Shown here: positions 34,190 through 46,144 of the stretch, piece by piece
How the letters are laid out: every line of letters starts with the position of its first letter
How positions within the stretch are numbered: position 1 is the first letter of the stretch
Source: Cunninghamia lanceolata
Lineage: Eukaryota; Streptophyta; Pinopsida; Cupressales; Cupressaceae
Length of the DNA: 64,000 nucleotides
Assembly: GCA_027924645.1 (NCBI GenBank)
Contig: BSBN01000140.1
Span: 6,268,501 to 6,332,500, forward strand
Direction: 5' to 3'
Notes under the pieces: generated by a model
The model's database searches: none
What the model was told of the DNA's origin: nothing
What the model saw: the letters and a program-made list of their open reading frames with translations, nothing else
Translations under genes and position numbers: made by a program

Positions 34190-37100
34190 GTCCCCAAGCA
34201 ACAAGTAATTACCTCAAAAGCTACACAAAAGTTGCATATATCCAAACCCATACCTCCACAAGTAAAGTCAAAAACTAAAATGGTATGGGTCCCTAACAAA
34301 CAAGCCATCAAGTCAAATGAGGCATCCACCTCTCACGAATCCCAACCATCTCCTTCCATCCATTCCATCAAAAAGATACAAAATCCTCCATCCCACATGA
34401 AAAGTAAAACTCATAAAAATATTGAGTCTATTTGAGTCCCTAAATGCTTACGTCATCCATCTTTGAAACAAATATCTCCATTGCTTCCTACAACACCTTT
34501 CCATCATAAGCTTAAATGTTTATCACACTATGTGCAGTCATTGGTCATGATTCTATTCCATCCCACAACATTTCCACATACCTCCATCTCCCCATCCTTC
34601 ACCCATTATCCTACATATCTTCCTCATCACTTCCCTATGGTCCATGCTTTTGCATAAGCTTTCTATCCACTATTTCCCTTCATAATCCATTATCTTTCAT
34701 ACATAATCCATTATCTTTCATATATAATCCATATCATAATCCACTATTGCACCTTCTATAATCCGGTATCTACTTATTCCATCCATTCTCTTTCACACGA
34801 TCACCCTACCAACATCTATGAGCACACTTGACATGGTCCATGCGATGACATCCATCTAGTGGGACTATCACTTTCATGGAGTTAGACACTTAGTCCCTTT
34901 CGTCCATATCCACCTTCTCCTAGCCAAGTATCCAAAAATCAAAAAAGCAAAAAAAAATACAAAAAAAAAAGCAAAAAAATACAAAAAAAAATTAGAAAAG
35001 AAAAAAAATTACAAAAAAAATACAAAAAAGTCAAAAAAGTAAATTTAAAAAAAAAAATAGTAAAGAGAAATCCCTTCATCCAATGGTGAAAACTTGGCAA
35101 ACAAGCACCCTGGATAAGTACCATGATGAAAACCTCGCAAATAGGCGTCATGCGTAAAATTGATCTTCTATGTCACCTACACTTGGGGGCACCTTGTCTC
35201 ATCCTACCTATCATTTCCCATCCTATCATATCCTACCATACCAATTCCTACCATCCTTATCCATTACATTTATACACCTACCCTACTGAGTCCATTCATC
35301 CCTTCTTCTTTTGATCTTGATAAATATTGGGGGTAAAAATGTTGAAACATGCTTCGAAAAAACTCTTGATGTACCTTATCCCTTCCAATCCATCCTGTCA
35401 TCCTATCATAATCCCATTGTCATCAGCTCAATCCTATCACTATCCTATCATCCTGAGCCTTGTATGTAAAACCCTAAGCATACTATCTAGAATGTGGCAT
35501 GTTATTTCCTATGTGACATAGTCTTGGAGATCACATCCTAGCTCTCTTATGCATACATCTGATGTCACCTATCCTCTTATCCAATCATTTATCATGAGTC
35601 TTCCTTTCCGTCTTCCCATCCTATTATCCATTCATCCTAATCCATCCTATATCCTTTCTTGCACCTAGACTTGGTTTTCTCCCTTGTCATTGGTATCTAG
35701 CACAAAAGTATCAACATTGTAAATCCATTGACATCCCAAAACATTTAAAAATTCAAAAAAATCAAAATAAAATCAAACAAATCCATAAAAATTAGAAAAA
35801 GGCCTGAAAAAATCCAAAAAAAATTGTAAACAACCCTGAAAAAATCGCAAAAATTGTATAAAACCCTGAAAAAAAATCATAAATTGTCTTGAAAAAATCC
35901 AAAATATCATAAAAAGCCCTGAAAAAAATCCAAAACAATTATTAGAATTCCTAAAAAAATACAAAAAAATCATAAAATCCAAACAATCAATTCAATCATG
36001 CCAAATCAATTCACCAAATCAATTCTTCCAATCAATCATCAAACTCTGATCAAATCAAATCACTTCCTTGAATCATCAATCCATCACATCTAATCTATTC
36101 AAAATCAAATCATCAAATCAAGAGAAACTTTGAATCAAATCAATAATCAAATATATCAATCAATCGAAATCACATCAGTCCTATCCAATCATTAATCCAA
36201 TCAATCTTCATCAATCAATTCTTCCAATCATTCAATCAACAACCAATTGTCAAATCAAAGCAAATCAATCACATCAATCCAATTCAATCAATCAAACCAC
36301 TCAAATCAATCATCAAACATGCAAGCATATCAAATTCAATCATCAAAGTCAATCCATAAAAAATCCCAGTCAATCCCAATCTATCAATCAATCCATCCCA
36401 TCAAAATCACATCAACATCATATATCAATCAATCAATCAATTCAATCAATCAACAAAAATCAAATCAATCATCATCACCATCAATAAAACACAATCAGAA
36501 CTACATCTCATCTCTATCATTATGTGCCTTGATCATATGGATACAGTGTATGTAGGCAGTCTAGAGTACAAAGAAAGTGCCCAAATTCAGGCACAGACGA
36601 TATTCCTCTTTCTTCTCTCATCATCTTCTTTTATCATCTATCTTCATCAATTCATCAATCTTTCAAAATAATTCTTCCAATCAATCTTCATCAATCAATT
36701 GTTTAATCACCTCTTCCATCTCATCAATCATCCATCCAATAAACTCAAATGTAAGTCATCCTTAATTCATACCAATCAAGTTAATCAAGATTGTCAAATA
36801 ATCCAATTGCAATCCTTGGTCTTGATCCTAGCCTTGTTGTAAACCCAATCAATTATTCAATCAATCAATTAATCAATGATCCTTGTGTTCCTCTAGGGAT
36901 ATATCGTTCCCCACAATGACAACACTATCATCATCATCAATCAATCAGCAATCAAACATTGGTTTACAGCTTGACAGGGGCAATACCTTGTTTATTTTTG
37001 TATCATTTGTGCATTCTTGCTTGCTTGCTTGTGTGTGTTATCATTTTTATCTTGCATTTGAATCAATATCTTCCCAGGTAATATTCATATCTTGTACCTA

Positions 37101-37467
37101 GACAAGGTTGTATTACGCTGGGGCATGGGACACATTGTCACCTTGGTCTTTATACCTTGGTGTATAACATCTCACACTATATCAAACATATGGTTTCTCA
37201 CTTTCATTGCAGCATAATGCATCATTCCTTTCTTCTATCCATTTCTTTATCTTTCTTCTTCGACCAATCCATTTCATTTCGAGAGCCTACCCCTGTTCTT
37301 CCAACCCTCCTATACTCTCAAGGTGGCATCATCACCCTATCATTCCATCATCATCCTATCATCATATTTTATCCTATCTTTGTATCCCATCCTTTTCCTC
37401 TATCCATACCTTAGCTTCTTTGAAATGATGTTATTCGACACAATCTCATCATCTTGAACATCATCTC
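34190..37467 (+). other. 3' part of internal-2; no gene
   Basis: Mirrors 26568-29300: A-rich tract at 34935-35070, the GTGAAAACTTGGCAAACA motif pair near 35085-35130, CACTTGGGGGCACCTTGTC near 35180, A-rich degenerate array from 35740, CAATCAATC-rich DNA 36000-36480. No pol domain in any frame; the small Ser/Asn/His-rich frames are compositional. Confidence 0.7.
35740..36480 (+). repeat. A-rich degenerate array and CAAT-rich DNA (internal-2)
   Basis: CCTGAAAAAAATCC-like units repeat with drift to about 35980, then TCAATCAATCAA-rich DNA. Counterpart of 27967-28345. Confidence 0.65.
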
Positions 37468-37481
37468 AAAGAGGGGCAAAA
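37468..37481 (+). other. Polypurine tract of internal-2
   Basis: AAAGAGGGGCAAAA directly before LTR3. Confidence 0.9.
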
Positions 37482-38327
37482 TGTAGACACCCAAAAAATG
37501 TCCACTTGTCACAACGTTACATCACTTAGGCATCTTGTAGCATTTTTGCCCTAGATATCCATATCGTCACCTAATCTAGCATCTTCCTCTCATGAATTAA
37601 ATAAATATAACATTTATTTAATTTATCCCATCCCTCACTTTATTAAATAAATAAATTTTATTTATTTATTTAATCCCACCTTTTATCCTATAATTAAATA
37701 AATATTTACTATTTATTTAATTATTCATGCATACCACTTAATTAATTAAAATTTTATTTTAATTAATTAAAATCACTTACCATTTTCATCTCCCAAATCC
37801 TCGCTAGTTAATTCACTTACCATTTTGATCACTCAACTCATCTCTTCCACCTTCCTTTTGCATCTCCACTCATCACTCAAATCACTTGATTCACTTTCTA
37901 ACTATCTCTCGAGTGAACTCTTCCACTTTCCACTTCCTCTCCCAAGTTGCACAATGCAATTTTCCAATTCAATCATCACTTGCAAATGGAAGTTTCTATC
38001 CTTCCATTTTCCCATCTTGTCTATAAATTCACTCATTTTCATGCCATTTGCATGCTAAGCACCATTACTATGCTGGATTGTTCCCTCATCCATCAATCTT
38101 CCATCATCAATCTATCTACCCTCATCCATCAAATCTCTATCATCGTTGTGCTACAAAATGTGAGCAATCAACAATCCACAATCAAACCAAGGAATTGAAG
38201 CATCTAGGTGATCTCATTTATGTTGCATGTTGTTTTAATCATTTAGGTTGGATTTCTTGAAGGTATTAGGGTTTTAATCTCATTTGCTTTGTTTAATCTG
38301 CTAACTTGGATTTTTCCTTGATGTACA
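37482..38327 (+). repeat. LTR3 (846 bp)
   Basis: TGTAGACACCC...GATGTACA; TATA-like CTATAAATTC at 38021-38030. It carries inverted AT blocks (TTAATTAATTAAAATTTTA and others) that are missing from LTR2. Confidence 0.9.
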
Positions 38328-38979
38328 CCTAGAATTATTAAATAAATAAGTTTTATTTATTTATTTAATTTCCCTTTCCTCTTAAATAAAATAAAATAAA
38401 TATTTTATTTTATTTTATTTATCATATTTAGTTATTTAATTATGATTTTGCCCACCTTCTATTTCTATCTAATCTCTCTAATCACTCTTCCACCTTCCAA
38501 CTTCCTCTCAACTCATCTCTTACAACTTTCCAATTCCATTTCCCAAATCACTCACCTACCTTCCACATTTCTCTCCCAAGTTGCATGGAAACTTTCCAAT
38601 TCAATTGTCACTCACCAAATTTGGAAGGTTTATCCTTCCATTTTCTCATCTTGTCTATAAATTTGCCCATTTCTAAGACATTTGGCATAAATAAACTTTG
38701 AAGCAACGTTACTCTGTCGAAATTCTGCCTCATCCATCACCTACTTATTATCTTCTTATCAATCTACTTATCTTTCATCCATCAATCTCTATCATCATTG
38801 TGCTGCGAAACACGAGCAATCAACAATCCACAATCGAACCAAGGAATAGAAGCATCTCGGTGATCTTGTTTATGTTGCATGTTGTTTTAATCATTTAGGT
38901 TCAATTTCTTGAAGGTATTAGGGTTTTAATCTTGCATGCATTGTTTGATTTGCTAACATAGATTTTTCACTGATGTACA
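38328..38979 (+). repeat. LTR4 fragment, truncated at its 5' side
   Basis: Starts CCTAGAATTATTAAATAAA, which matches LTR1 from about position 58 (CCCTAGCATTATTAAATAA), and runs collinear with LTR1 to GATGTACA at 38979. It directly follows LTR3. It is more like LTR1 than LTR3, so it is the old 3' LTR of the outer element. Confidence 0.85.
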
Positions 38980-39212
38980 ATCCCCTTAAGGATAGAGATG
39001 GAACCATCAGGGCTCAAATTGAAAACCTGCATAGTCAGTTAAAGAAACTCTTGGAGCAAAGCAAGAAAGTCATGGGAGAGATAGGTTGGATGAGAAAAGT
39101 TGTGGACATGAAATTAGAAGTCTTAGCTGGCATCTTGACTAAAGTAGAGAATATGGCTCATAAAGTTAATATGTTGGTCACCTTAGAAGAGAGAAAAGAC
39201 CTATATATTTAG
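38980..39212 (+). pseudogene. Coiled-coil coding remnant, unknown function
   Basis: The open frame continues from LTR4, but its ATG at 38973 lies in the LTR, so the true start is missing. About 75 residues are visible, Lys/Glu/Leu-rich with a heptad-like pattern (I-E-N-L-H-S-Q-L-K-K-L-L-E-Q, I-L-T-K-V-E-N-M), ending at TAG 39210. It stands about 430 bp before the polypurine tract of the copia-like remnant. I do not recognise it. It could be an extra ORF or the only ORF of a non-autonomous element. Confidence 0.4.
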
Positions 39213-39640
39213 TTTGAGAGCCAATCACACATTCTGTCCTCTACAAACAAGACCTAGGACTCAACTCTCACCTAGTTAAAGGTAATTTACAAAAATATTC
39301 TACATTCCACATGAACAAATTTTTAGAAGGTATGACAAATTTTGAAGTTTGTATATGTGGTGAATAGAATAAGAATATGCAGTGCTATTTTCATATAAAT
39401 AAAGCACATTATACATAGTATCTTGAAGGACATTTTTTGCTACATTAGTTTTGAAAAGTTAGAGGTTGTTCCTCAAGGGGAGTTGACTGATAAAATGTGA
39501 TAACAAACATTTAGATAGGGGCAGGGTACATGTTTTTTTCAGAACAAAAGAAGACCACTTGCCATTTTCCATTGATCTCAAAGGGGGAAAATTGTGTACA
39601 TATCAGGGAATGTGTTGCTATCAATGACAAAGGGGAAGAT

Positions 39641-40866
39641 TGTTGTATATAGGTTGTCATTGATGTCAATAGTGGTATGAAGTGCTATGTTGAGAAAGAT
39701 TATAGATGATGCCAAAGGGATTGCATTAGTATGTTGATCAATGAAAACAATAGAATAAGCATTATGAGACAGACAAGCAAAATGATGAGTATGTGCTGAG
39801 ACAGTCAAAGGTGCAAACAGATAAAGCTGATCAGGAGAGTTGTGAAGCGAAAGAGATGGATTAGTATCATCTGAACATAGTCATACCATATCTTATGAAG
39901 TTCAAATGTAAGTCAAATCCCTGATATGATTGTACTTGAAGTACTTGATAAGTTAAGTTGAACTCATGTTGTTTGATGATAATATGTACTCATAATGATT
40001 ATCATCGAATGAAGAAAGTTGTGAAAGGTTGAAGGAAATTGTCTAAGTATAACTCTAGTCAAGGATGGTGTTAAAGGCTCACAAGATGATACTACATTCT
40101 ACCGTAGGTGAAGATATAGACCTATGGTTTGAACTATTGGCTAGGTATTGCAATCAGGCACTTATGTTTCAAATTTTAGATCCTTACCATAAAATGTTTA
40201 GGAGATAGAAGAATGAAGATAGTAAATAAATAGGGTAAGTACAGTCACAGAGTGATAGGAGAATACTCCACACTTCTCCATAGATGAAGATATGAAGTTG
40301 TGGCTTTAAGGATAGGTATATATGAGAAACAAGTATGTATGTTTCAAGTTTCAAGTAATGATATGTACCACAGATGCTTCTCTGGAGAGATCTATGAATA
40401 CATGCCTTAGTACTAAGTAATGTGAATAGGAGAGAGTTAATGTTACTATGGTACACCACACATTAACATTTGGTCTTGTTGATGAAAAGATAGGTGCACT
40501 AAATTAGTTGGTATGCTTAGTTTAAGTTTCAAACATCTTTGTTTACTGAAAGTATGATCTTCAATGTTTCACTTCAAGATTGTGCTATCAAAGTATGATA
40601 AGGAAACTGGGATCAATGTTCAAGTGTTTACACTAACATTTAATAGTATGATTTGGTAAGAGAGGTGTTTAGAAATGTTTTACAAGTCATATTATATTCA
40701 TTATGTGATCCTCATTATGTAATTCAGTCTTCTCTAGTACCGTATTGGGTTTGGAGTCAAATACAAGGAAGGATAGGTGTTGAGGTGCTAACTTGATGCA
40801 TAATAAATACTTTGTTGAATGTGAGGGATATGTGCCAGCCTGGAAGGGTGTGTCAAGGTAGGATAG
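39641..40866 (+). repeat. Truncated 3' LTR of + strand copia-like remnant
   Basis: Starts TGTTGTATATAGGTTGTC after a PPT; related at its beginning to the LTR of the minus-strand copia element (TGTTGCAAATATG) and ends where that element begins. Its terminal CA is not in the window. Confidence 0.6.
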
Positions 40867-42406
40867 TGTTGAAGGCACAAGACAACTAAGGGGGGTGGGT
40901 GAATCAATTGTATCAAAAACTTTAACTTCTCTTAAACAAAATCACATTCATATTCACTTTCTTTAACTCAATCTATTATGAAGATTAAACATGAAATACA
41001 TAATTAAAACTTAAATACAAATTAACACCATACACACATGAACACCATAATTTTACTTGAAAAATCCTAAAAGGGAAAAACCATAGTGAGTGTTATCTCA
41101 CAATATAATGTAGTAACAATACCAAATAACAAGAGACTCACTACCAAAGGGTTCACTACCTAGGGCTTACTACTGAAAAGAATACTCATTTCAAAAAGGC
41201 TCACTGCCAAATGCTAGCTCACTACCAAGAGGGGTGGCTCACTACCATGAACTGATATGATAACATCTACCACATGCTTGAGTTTAGTTCCAATAAAGCA
41301 CAATACATATCACCTTCCATGCCTCACAAAACAAATAATTTCATCTTTGCATCTTTGCACTCACACCTTACACATAGATTCATTACATTTATTTATACCA
41401 ATCATCAACCTTGGAACATTCATCAAGGTCAGCAAGCTGCATTACAATCCTTGAAAGAATCTCAAAAGTCAGCAAACATTCATTATTTGAATTAGGTCTG
41501 GACCAAAACATCCTACGGCACAAAGGAATGAAGGTGAGCCATATTACACCTTAGCTCAGTCCTAAATATGTCCATGCATGCTACACAACACTTACATGAT
41601 CATCAAAACATCTCCTTAATCACCGCAATCATCCAAGGTCATCCAAACAACAGAAACACAAAAACTTCTTGATCACATGATTTCACGATCACATCCATAA
41701 CTTGTAGACATTATACAATGCTTTAACACAGTCTCAAAACATCAACAAACAACATAAATTCACTTGAGAACCAACAAATTTAGGTACAACAAATCTCACT
41801 TGAAGACAGTTCATAGACTACTCACAAACAATATTGTCAAGCTCTGCTACTTAAGAAAATAGCTTTCGAGAGTACCAAATCACAAATCCTTTGGATAGAA
41901 GTAGATGTGGACCTTATGAACACTCATCCAAAACTACAAGACCTAAAACCAAACTATAGAGAAATGTGGAGCAAAATACTTTCTCCCGGTCACACTACAA
42001 ACACTGTCAGACATAGTCTTCAAACTGGTGATCATAACTTTCACACTAAATCATTCTAGAGCACCAAAATCTAGATTTAACATCTATAATTGGTTCTCTA
42101 AAATATATCCAAATCTCATCCTCTAGTCTTTAGTATAGAAGAAATGTGGAACAAAAACTTAGACAGTATCTTGTAAGCCTGAATACATCTTCACAACTCT
42201 CTCTTCAGTATGAACCAAATTTTCTTAAAAGCACTTCAAGACTCAATATCAAGAACATATTCTTATCATATTCAACACTTATACAACACAATACAAAGTA
42301 ACTAACTCATCACAATCAAGTAATAAAGAAAGAGTACAATTGACACTAATGACAACACAAACATGTTGAAATCAATGACAACAGATATTAGCACATATTT
42401 GCAACA
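40867..42406 (-). repeat. 3' LTR of minus-strand copia (1540 bp)
   Basis: On the minus strand it starts TGTTGCAAATATGTGC and ends GTGCCTTCAACA, with CACCCACCCCCC shortly before the end, as in other copia LTRs. TATAAATAAA box at 41389-41398 (minus strand). Confidence 0.88.
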
Positions 42407-42420
42407 ATCTTCCCCTTTGT
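42407..42420 (-). other. Polypurine tract of minus-strand copia
   Basis: On the minus strand CAAAGGGGAAGAT directly precedes the LTR start; identical in core to the tract of the + strand remnant at 39627-39640. Confidence 0.85.
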
Positions 42421-42778
42421 CATTGATGGCAACTTATGATGTCAAAAATTGAACAACATGTTCCACCATCAAGGCACAACTCTGCATCAGAACTCCCCCT
42501 TTCTCTTTACACATCTAAACTCTCTCTAATTACTGAATGCTTTCTTTTTCTCCAAGTTTTTTACATGAACTCTCTCCCCTTTTGACATCAATGGAAAAGG
42601 GAAACACATCTCTTTCCACTGCACATACTTCCACTTTTTCTTACTTCCCTAAATGCTTCCTTTAGATTGCAACATTCTCTAGTATCACTACCTTCTCACC
42701 TTGAGAGGTAGCCTACATCGTCAGTCCATAAAAGAATGACTCCTAAACCACACTGGACTGATGCACTTCCTTATGCAT
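42421..42778 (-). other. Copia 3' untranslated segment
   Basis: Between the pol stop and the polypurine tract. On the minus strand it contains further G-rich purine tracts (AAAAGGGGAGAG near 42574, AAAGGGGGAG near 42488). No gene. Confidence 0.6.
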
Positions 42779-44649
42779 CTAGTTAAACAAAGGAGGGGCA
42801 ATAACCCCTAACTTTCCCCAATGATACTCAAATGTGTCCTTAAGAAGAGCTTTGGTCAAAATGTTAGCAACCTGATATTTTGTAAGCACATACTTAATCT
42901 TCACTTCTTTCTTTGCAACCTTCTCTCTTAGAAAGTGATATCTAATAGAAATATGGTTTGTCCTTGAATGCATCATTGGGTTCTTTGAAATGTTAATGGT
43001 ACTAGTGCTATCAAAGAAAATAAGAATCAGATCCTCATACTCAACTTTGATATCTTTCAGAGTTCGTCTCATCCATAGCACTTGTGTGCAACATGATGCT
43101 GCTGTAATGTATTCTTCCTTAGTAGTAGATAAGGATATTGATCTTGCTTCTTGCTTTGCCAAGACACAACTCTTTCCAAGAAAGAACACACCACCACATG
43201 TACTTTTCCTATCATCTATACATCCGGCCCAATCTGCATCTGTGTATCCACTTAGGTTGAAGTCATTCTTCTTGGGGTCCCACAAAACATAATCAGAAGT
43301 GCGTTTCAAGTACCTGAATATCCTCTTTACTACCATAACATGTGACTCTTTAGGATTTGCCTCAAATCTGGCCACAAGACAAACTGCATGCATGATATAA
43401 GGTCTTGTACCAGTTAGGTATAGAAATCCTCCAATCATAGACCTATACTTGCTCTGATCAACCTTAGGGGATTCATCATCTTTGATCATCTTATAACTAG
43501 TTGTCATGGGATTATAGACTGGTTTAGATTCCTCCATTCTAAACTTATTTAACAACTCCATGACATACATTGATTATGAAATGAAGATGCCTTTGTTTGT
43601 CTGATTAATTTGCAGCCCAAGGAAAAAGTTCATCAAACCACACATTGACATCTCAATTTTTTTTGCATCTCATCAACAAAGTTCTTACACATACCTTCAT
43701 TTCCACCAAATATTATATCATCCACATAGACCTCAATAATTAAAATTTGATCTTTTCTTACCTTGTTATACAAATTACTATCTGCATGCCCTTTACTGAA
43801 TCCCTATTGCAACAAATATCTGTCTAATCTTGTATACCAAGCTCTAGGAGCTTGCTTCAGTCCATAAACTACCTTCTTCAATTTGTATACCATGTCTAGT
43901 TTGTCTGATAAATGAAATCCATCCAGTTGCTCTATATACTTCCTCTTCCAACTCACCATTAAGAAAAGTAGACTTCACATCCATCTGATATACTTTGAAA
44001 TCTTTATGTGTTGCATAAGCTAGAAACAATCTAATGGCTTCCAGTCTTTCCATTAGAGAAAAAGTTTCTTCATAATCTATTCCTTCCACTTGTGAGTAGT
44101 CTTTGCATACAAGTCTAGTTTTGTTTCTTACTACTTCTCCAATCTAATTCAACTTATTCCTGAAAACTGACTTAGTTCCAATCACATTCTTATCTGTAGG
44201 CCTAGGGACAAGTTCCCAAGTCTTGTTCTTTTGAATTTGCATCAATTCGTCTTCCATTGCCTCGACCCAATGTTCATCTTTAAATGCTTTAGAGACTATC
44301 TTAGGTTCAACCTTTGAAATCAAGCAAAGATTTACCTGTTCTTTTGTAGCTCCTTTTCTTGTCAATACTCCTTTCCTCTTGTTGCCAATGATTTGATCTT
44401 TAGAATGATTTCTTCACACATACTTGGGGGTTTTAGGAATTCTTTTCAGAGCTTCTTGTTTTTCAACTTGAGCTTCTTCTTCTAGAACAACTTGAATTTT
44501 AATCTAAACTTCCTTGTCCTTTTCTACAACTTTCTCTATATCAGCAGATCCATCTAACTTGTATCCATTCAGCTCTGAATTTTTCTAAATATCTTCATCT
44601 ACCTTCACATTTGCACTTTCAATAATCTTCCTCAATCTTTTGGTATAAC
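42779..44649 (-). pseudogene. Copia integrase end, reverse transcriptase and RNase H (minus strand)
   Basis: Reading leftwards: integrase tail K-R-L-R-K-I-I-E-S near 44630. RT begins at W-V-E-A-M-E-D-E-L near 44270 and continues with [11 protein letters not shown] near 43980. A catalytic Y-V-D-D-I-I-F-G-G lies near 43705-43730. RNase H occupies 43570-42779, with T-D-A-D-W, S-L-S-T-T-K-E-E-Y and the final A-N-I-L-T-K-A. The tail L-G-V-I-A-P-P is as in the + strand copia. Several stops and frame changes lie between 44365 and 43570; the last 263 codons are open. The protein aligns throughout with the copia element at 19536-26562, so they are relatives. Confidence 0.88.
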
Positions 44650-45685
44650 TGTAATGAGTAAAATGAGATAATAAAATGAATTATAAAACACCCAATAACA
44701 TCAATGAAATGTGCAAATAACAAAATCTTTAAAATAAGAATGATACTTACAACCTTTGTTACCTCGCGATTTCCATTGCTCACCTATTCTCTTTTGATCT
44801 TTTAGTGATGAATGTAGTCCTCAGGAAGCTTTCTTCCTTGCTTTGATTCCTCAAGATGACAAGGAGAAAAGGCTCGGATACTTGTTGTGTTGAAGATGAA
44901 CTTCAACACAATATGGGATGGATAGTGAATGATGTGAGAGTGGGGGTGCCAATGGCATGCTATAGATTCTGTAAGATAAGTTTACTTGAAAGCTTGATGA
45001 TATGAAATGGAAGGATAGAGGGGTATTTATAGGATTGTGTGAGAGAAGATCAATGGTGTAGAAGAAATAAGAAGATCAATGGTAGAGGATGTTTGATAGA
45101 ACGTGCGTGAATAGAAGGACATGTGTCATTCAAAAGGATTCTTTGTTGAGTTAACTACTTTCTTGATGAGGATGAGATTTTATTTTAAAAATTAGAATAT
45201 ATTTTTCTAATTTAAGAATTTGTTGATAAAAGCAAAGTTGATTTAAATTAGTTAACTCAGCTTTTGCTTTTGCATGACAAGAAGAATTTATTTTTAGAAG
45301 ATTTTGAAGATTTTTTAGAAGATAAGAAAGCGAATTAAATAAATAAATTTATTTAATTACTTGCACATGATTTGGAAGAATAAATAAAATATTTATTTAT
45401 ATTTTATTTTTAGATATTAAGATTTTAATTTAAATAAATTTGTATTTTATTTAAATTTTTAAGAATGAATGATTTAATTAAACAATTAAAATTGTTTAAT
45501 TGTTTAGAAGAATAAAGTTGATATTGATGAAGTTAGTTAAATAAATGTAATTTATTTAATTAATGGGAGAAAATGAATCAAATAAATAAATTGTTTTATT
45601 TATTTATTGATAGAGGAATATTAAGATGAAATAAATATTTAAAATATTTATTTAGGTAGAGTCATGTCATTTTTAGTTATATACA
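44650..45685 (-). repeat. 3' LTR of the Tat-lineage element (1036 bp)
   Basis: On the minus strand it begins TGTATATAACTAAAAATG after a purine tract and ends TTACTCATTACA. It is built like the LTRs of 1-38979, with blocks of AATAAATAAAT and its inverse. A TATA box CCTATAAATACCCC lies at about 45020-45033 (minus strand). A purine-rich region near 44780-44860 follows it. The termini and the PPT define it; the second LTR is outside the window. Confidence 0.75.
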
Positions 45686-45698
45686 TTTTCCCCTCTTT
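45686..45698 (-). other. Polypurine tract of the Tat-lineage element
   Basis: AAAGAGGGGAAAA on the minus strand, directly before the LTR start; differs by one base from the core of the tract of the 1-38979 family (AAAGAGGGGCAAAA). Confidence 0.8.
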
Positions 45699-45959
45699 GA
45701 TGCATTGTGTTTTATCATGTTGTTTCAAAGAATAAGAATTTTTGACAATGATAGATGCCCCAGTTTGCCTCTGGTACAAGTTTAACGGCAAGATGCCCCC
45801 TCAGGAGATTGAATGAGAAGACGACAAAAAGCGTGAGATGGACAATCTCACGAAGAAGTAGGTGGAAAGAGGGTTAGGATGGAGAAAAATAGGACATGGT
45901 TTGGAGGAACAGATATGGGAAGTAGTCACAATTGTCACACAGTCAGCCATGGTTCCTTG
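45699..45959. other. Between Tat PPT and PMD promoter; nothing recognised
   Basis: About 260 bases with GATGCCCC repeated twice (about 45753 and 45792) and no reading frame of interest. Confidence 0.5.
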
Positions 45960-45960
45960 C

Positions 45961-45968
45961 TATATATA
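45961..45968 (+). promoter_or_regulatory. TATA box of the antisense PMD gene
   Basis: TATATATA in the context CCTTGCTATATATAGGATC, about 100 bp before the ATG at 46070 of the presumed first exon and on the same strand as the PMD frame. Confidence 0.55.
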
Positions 45969-46069
45969 GGATCTGGGTCCACAAGTCTTATTCATTTGCA
46001 CACTTGTCCTTAGTTGATTGGTCTTTGAGAGCTTAGTAGAGCAGAGGAGCTAGAGCAGTCGACACAAAT

Positions 46070-46144
46070 ATGGATATTCTGCATGAGGAGCACCGGTTTG
46101 AGTGAGTTTGATGGTTCGATCGGCCACCTGAGACAGGACCACCG
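46070..46144 (+). pseudogene. Presumed first exon of the PMD gene
   Basis: ATG at 46070 opens a 25-codon segment (M-D-I-L-H-E-E-H-R-F-E...) with two TGA codons (each a CGA with one C-to-T change). It ends in a good 5' splice site, ACCG/GTATGT at 46144/46145. An H-E-E-H-R-like start is common upstream of PMD proteins. The matching acceptor would be TTTGTGTAG at 46661-46669, but this joins in a frame one base off the PMD frame. Either the splice site differs or a base was lost. Confidence 0.4.

Larger units (their letters stand above)
1..38979 (+). mobile_element. Compound Tat-like non-autonomous LTR element (LTR1-int1-LTR2-int2-LTR3-LTR4 fragment)
   Basis: Two diverged copies of one non-autonomous LTR-retrotransposon family lie head to tail. 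Four LTR copies are visible (1-744, 29315-29961, 37482-38327, 38328-38979) with two internal regions. Each internal region starts with a TGGCACACCCAGTGGGA-like primer site and ends with an AAAGAGGGGCAAAA polypurine tract. LTR1 and LTR4 resemble each other more than LTR2 and LTR3, which form a second subtype. Internal-1 is interrupted by a chromovirus and a copia element. Neither internal region contains reverse transcriptase, RNase H or integrase; only gag-like remnants with a Tat-type zinc knuckle are found. The left end lies outside the window. Confidence 0.85.
38980..40866 (+). mobile_element. 3' part of an older copia-like element (+ strand)
   Basis: After LTR4 comes a short coding remnant and a non-coding stretch with AAGGGGGAAAAT near 39580. 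A polypurine tract ACAAAGGGGAAGAT ends at 39640, followed by an LTR start TGTTGTATATAGG at 39641. The LTR is cut at 40866 by the minus-strand copia element. The 5' part would lie left of the window, on the far side of the 1-38979 compound. Confidence 0.65.
40867..44649 (-). mobile_element. 3' half of a Ty1/copia element (minus strand)
   Basis: On the minus strand the order is integrase end, RT, RNase H, polypurine tract, 3' LTR. The 5' half is missing because the Tat element beginning at 44650 inserted into it; the rest should lie right of the window. The flanking five bases at 40862-40866 (GATAG) are the expected target duplication; the partner copy is not visible. Confidence 0.88.
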
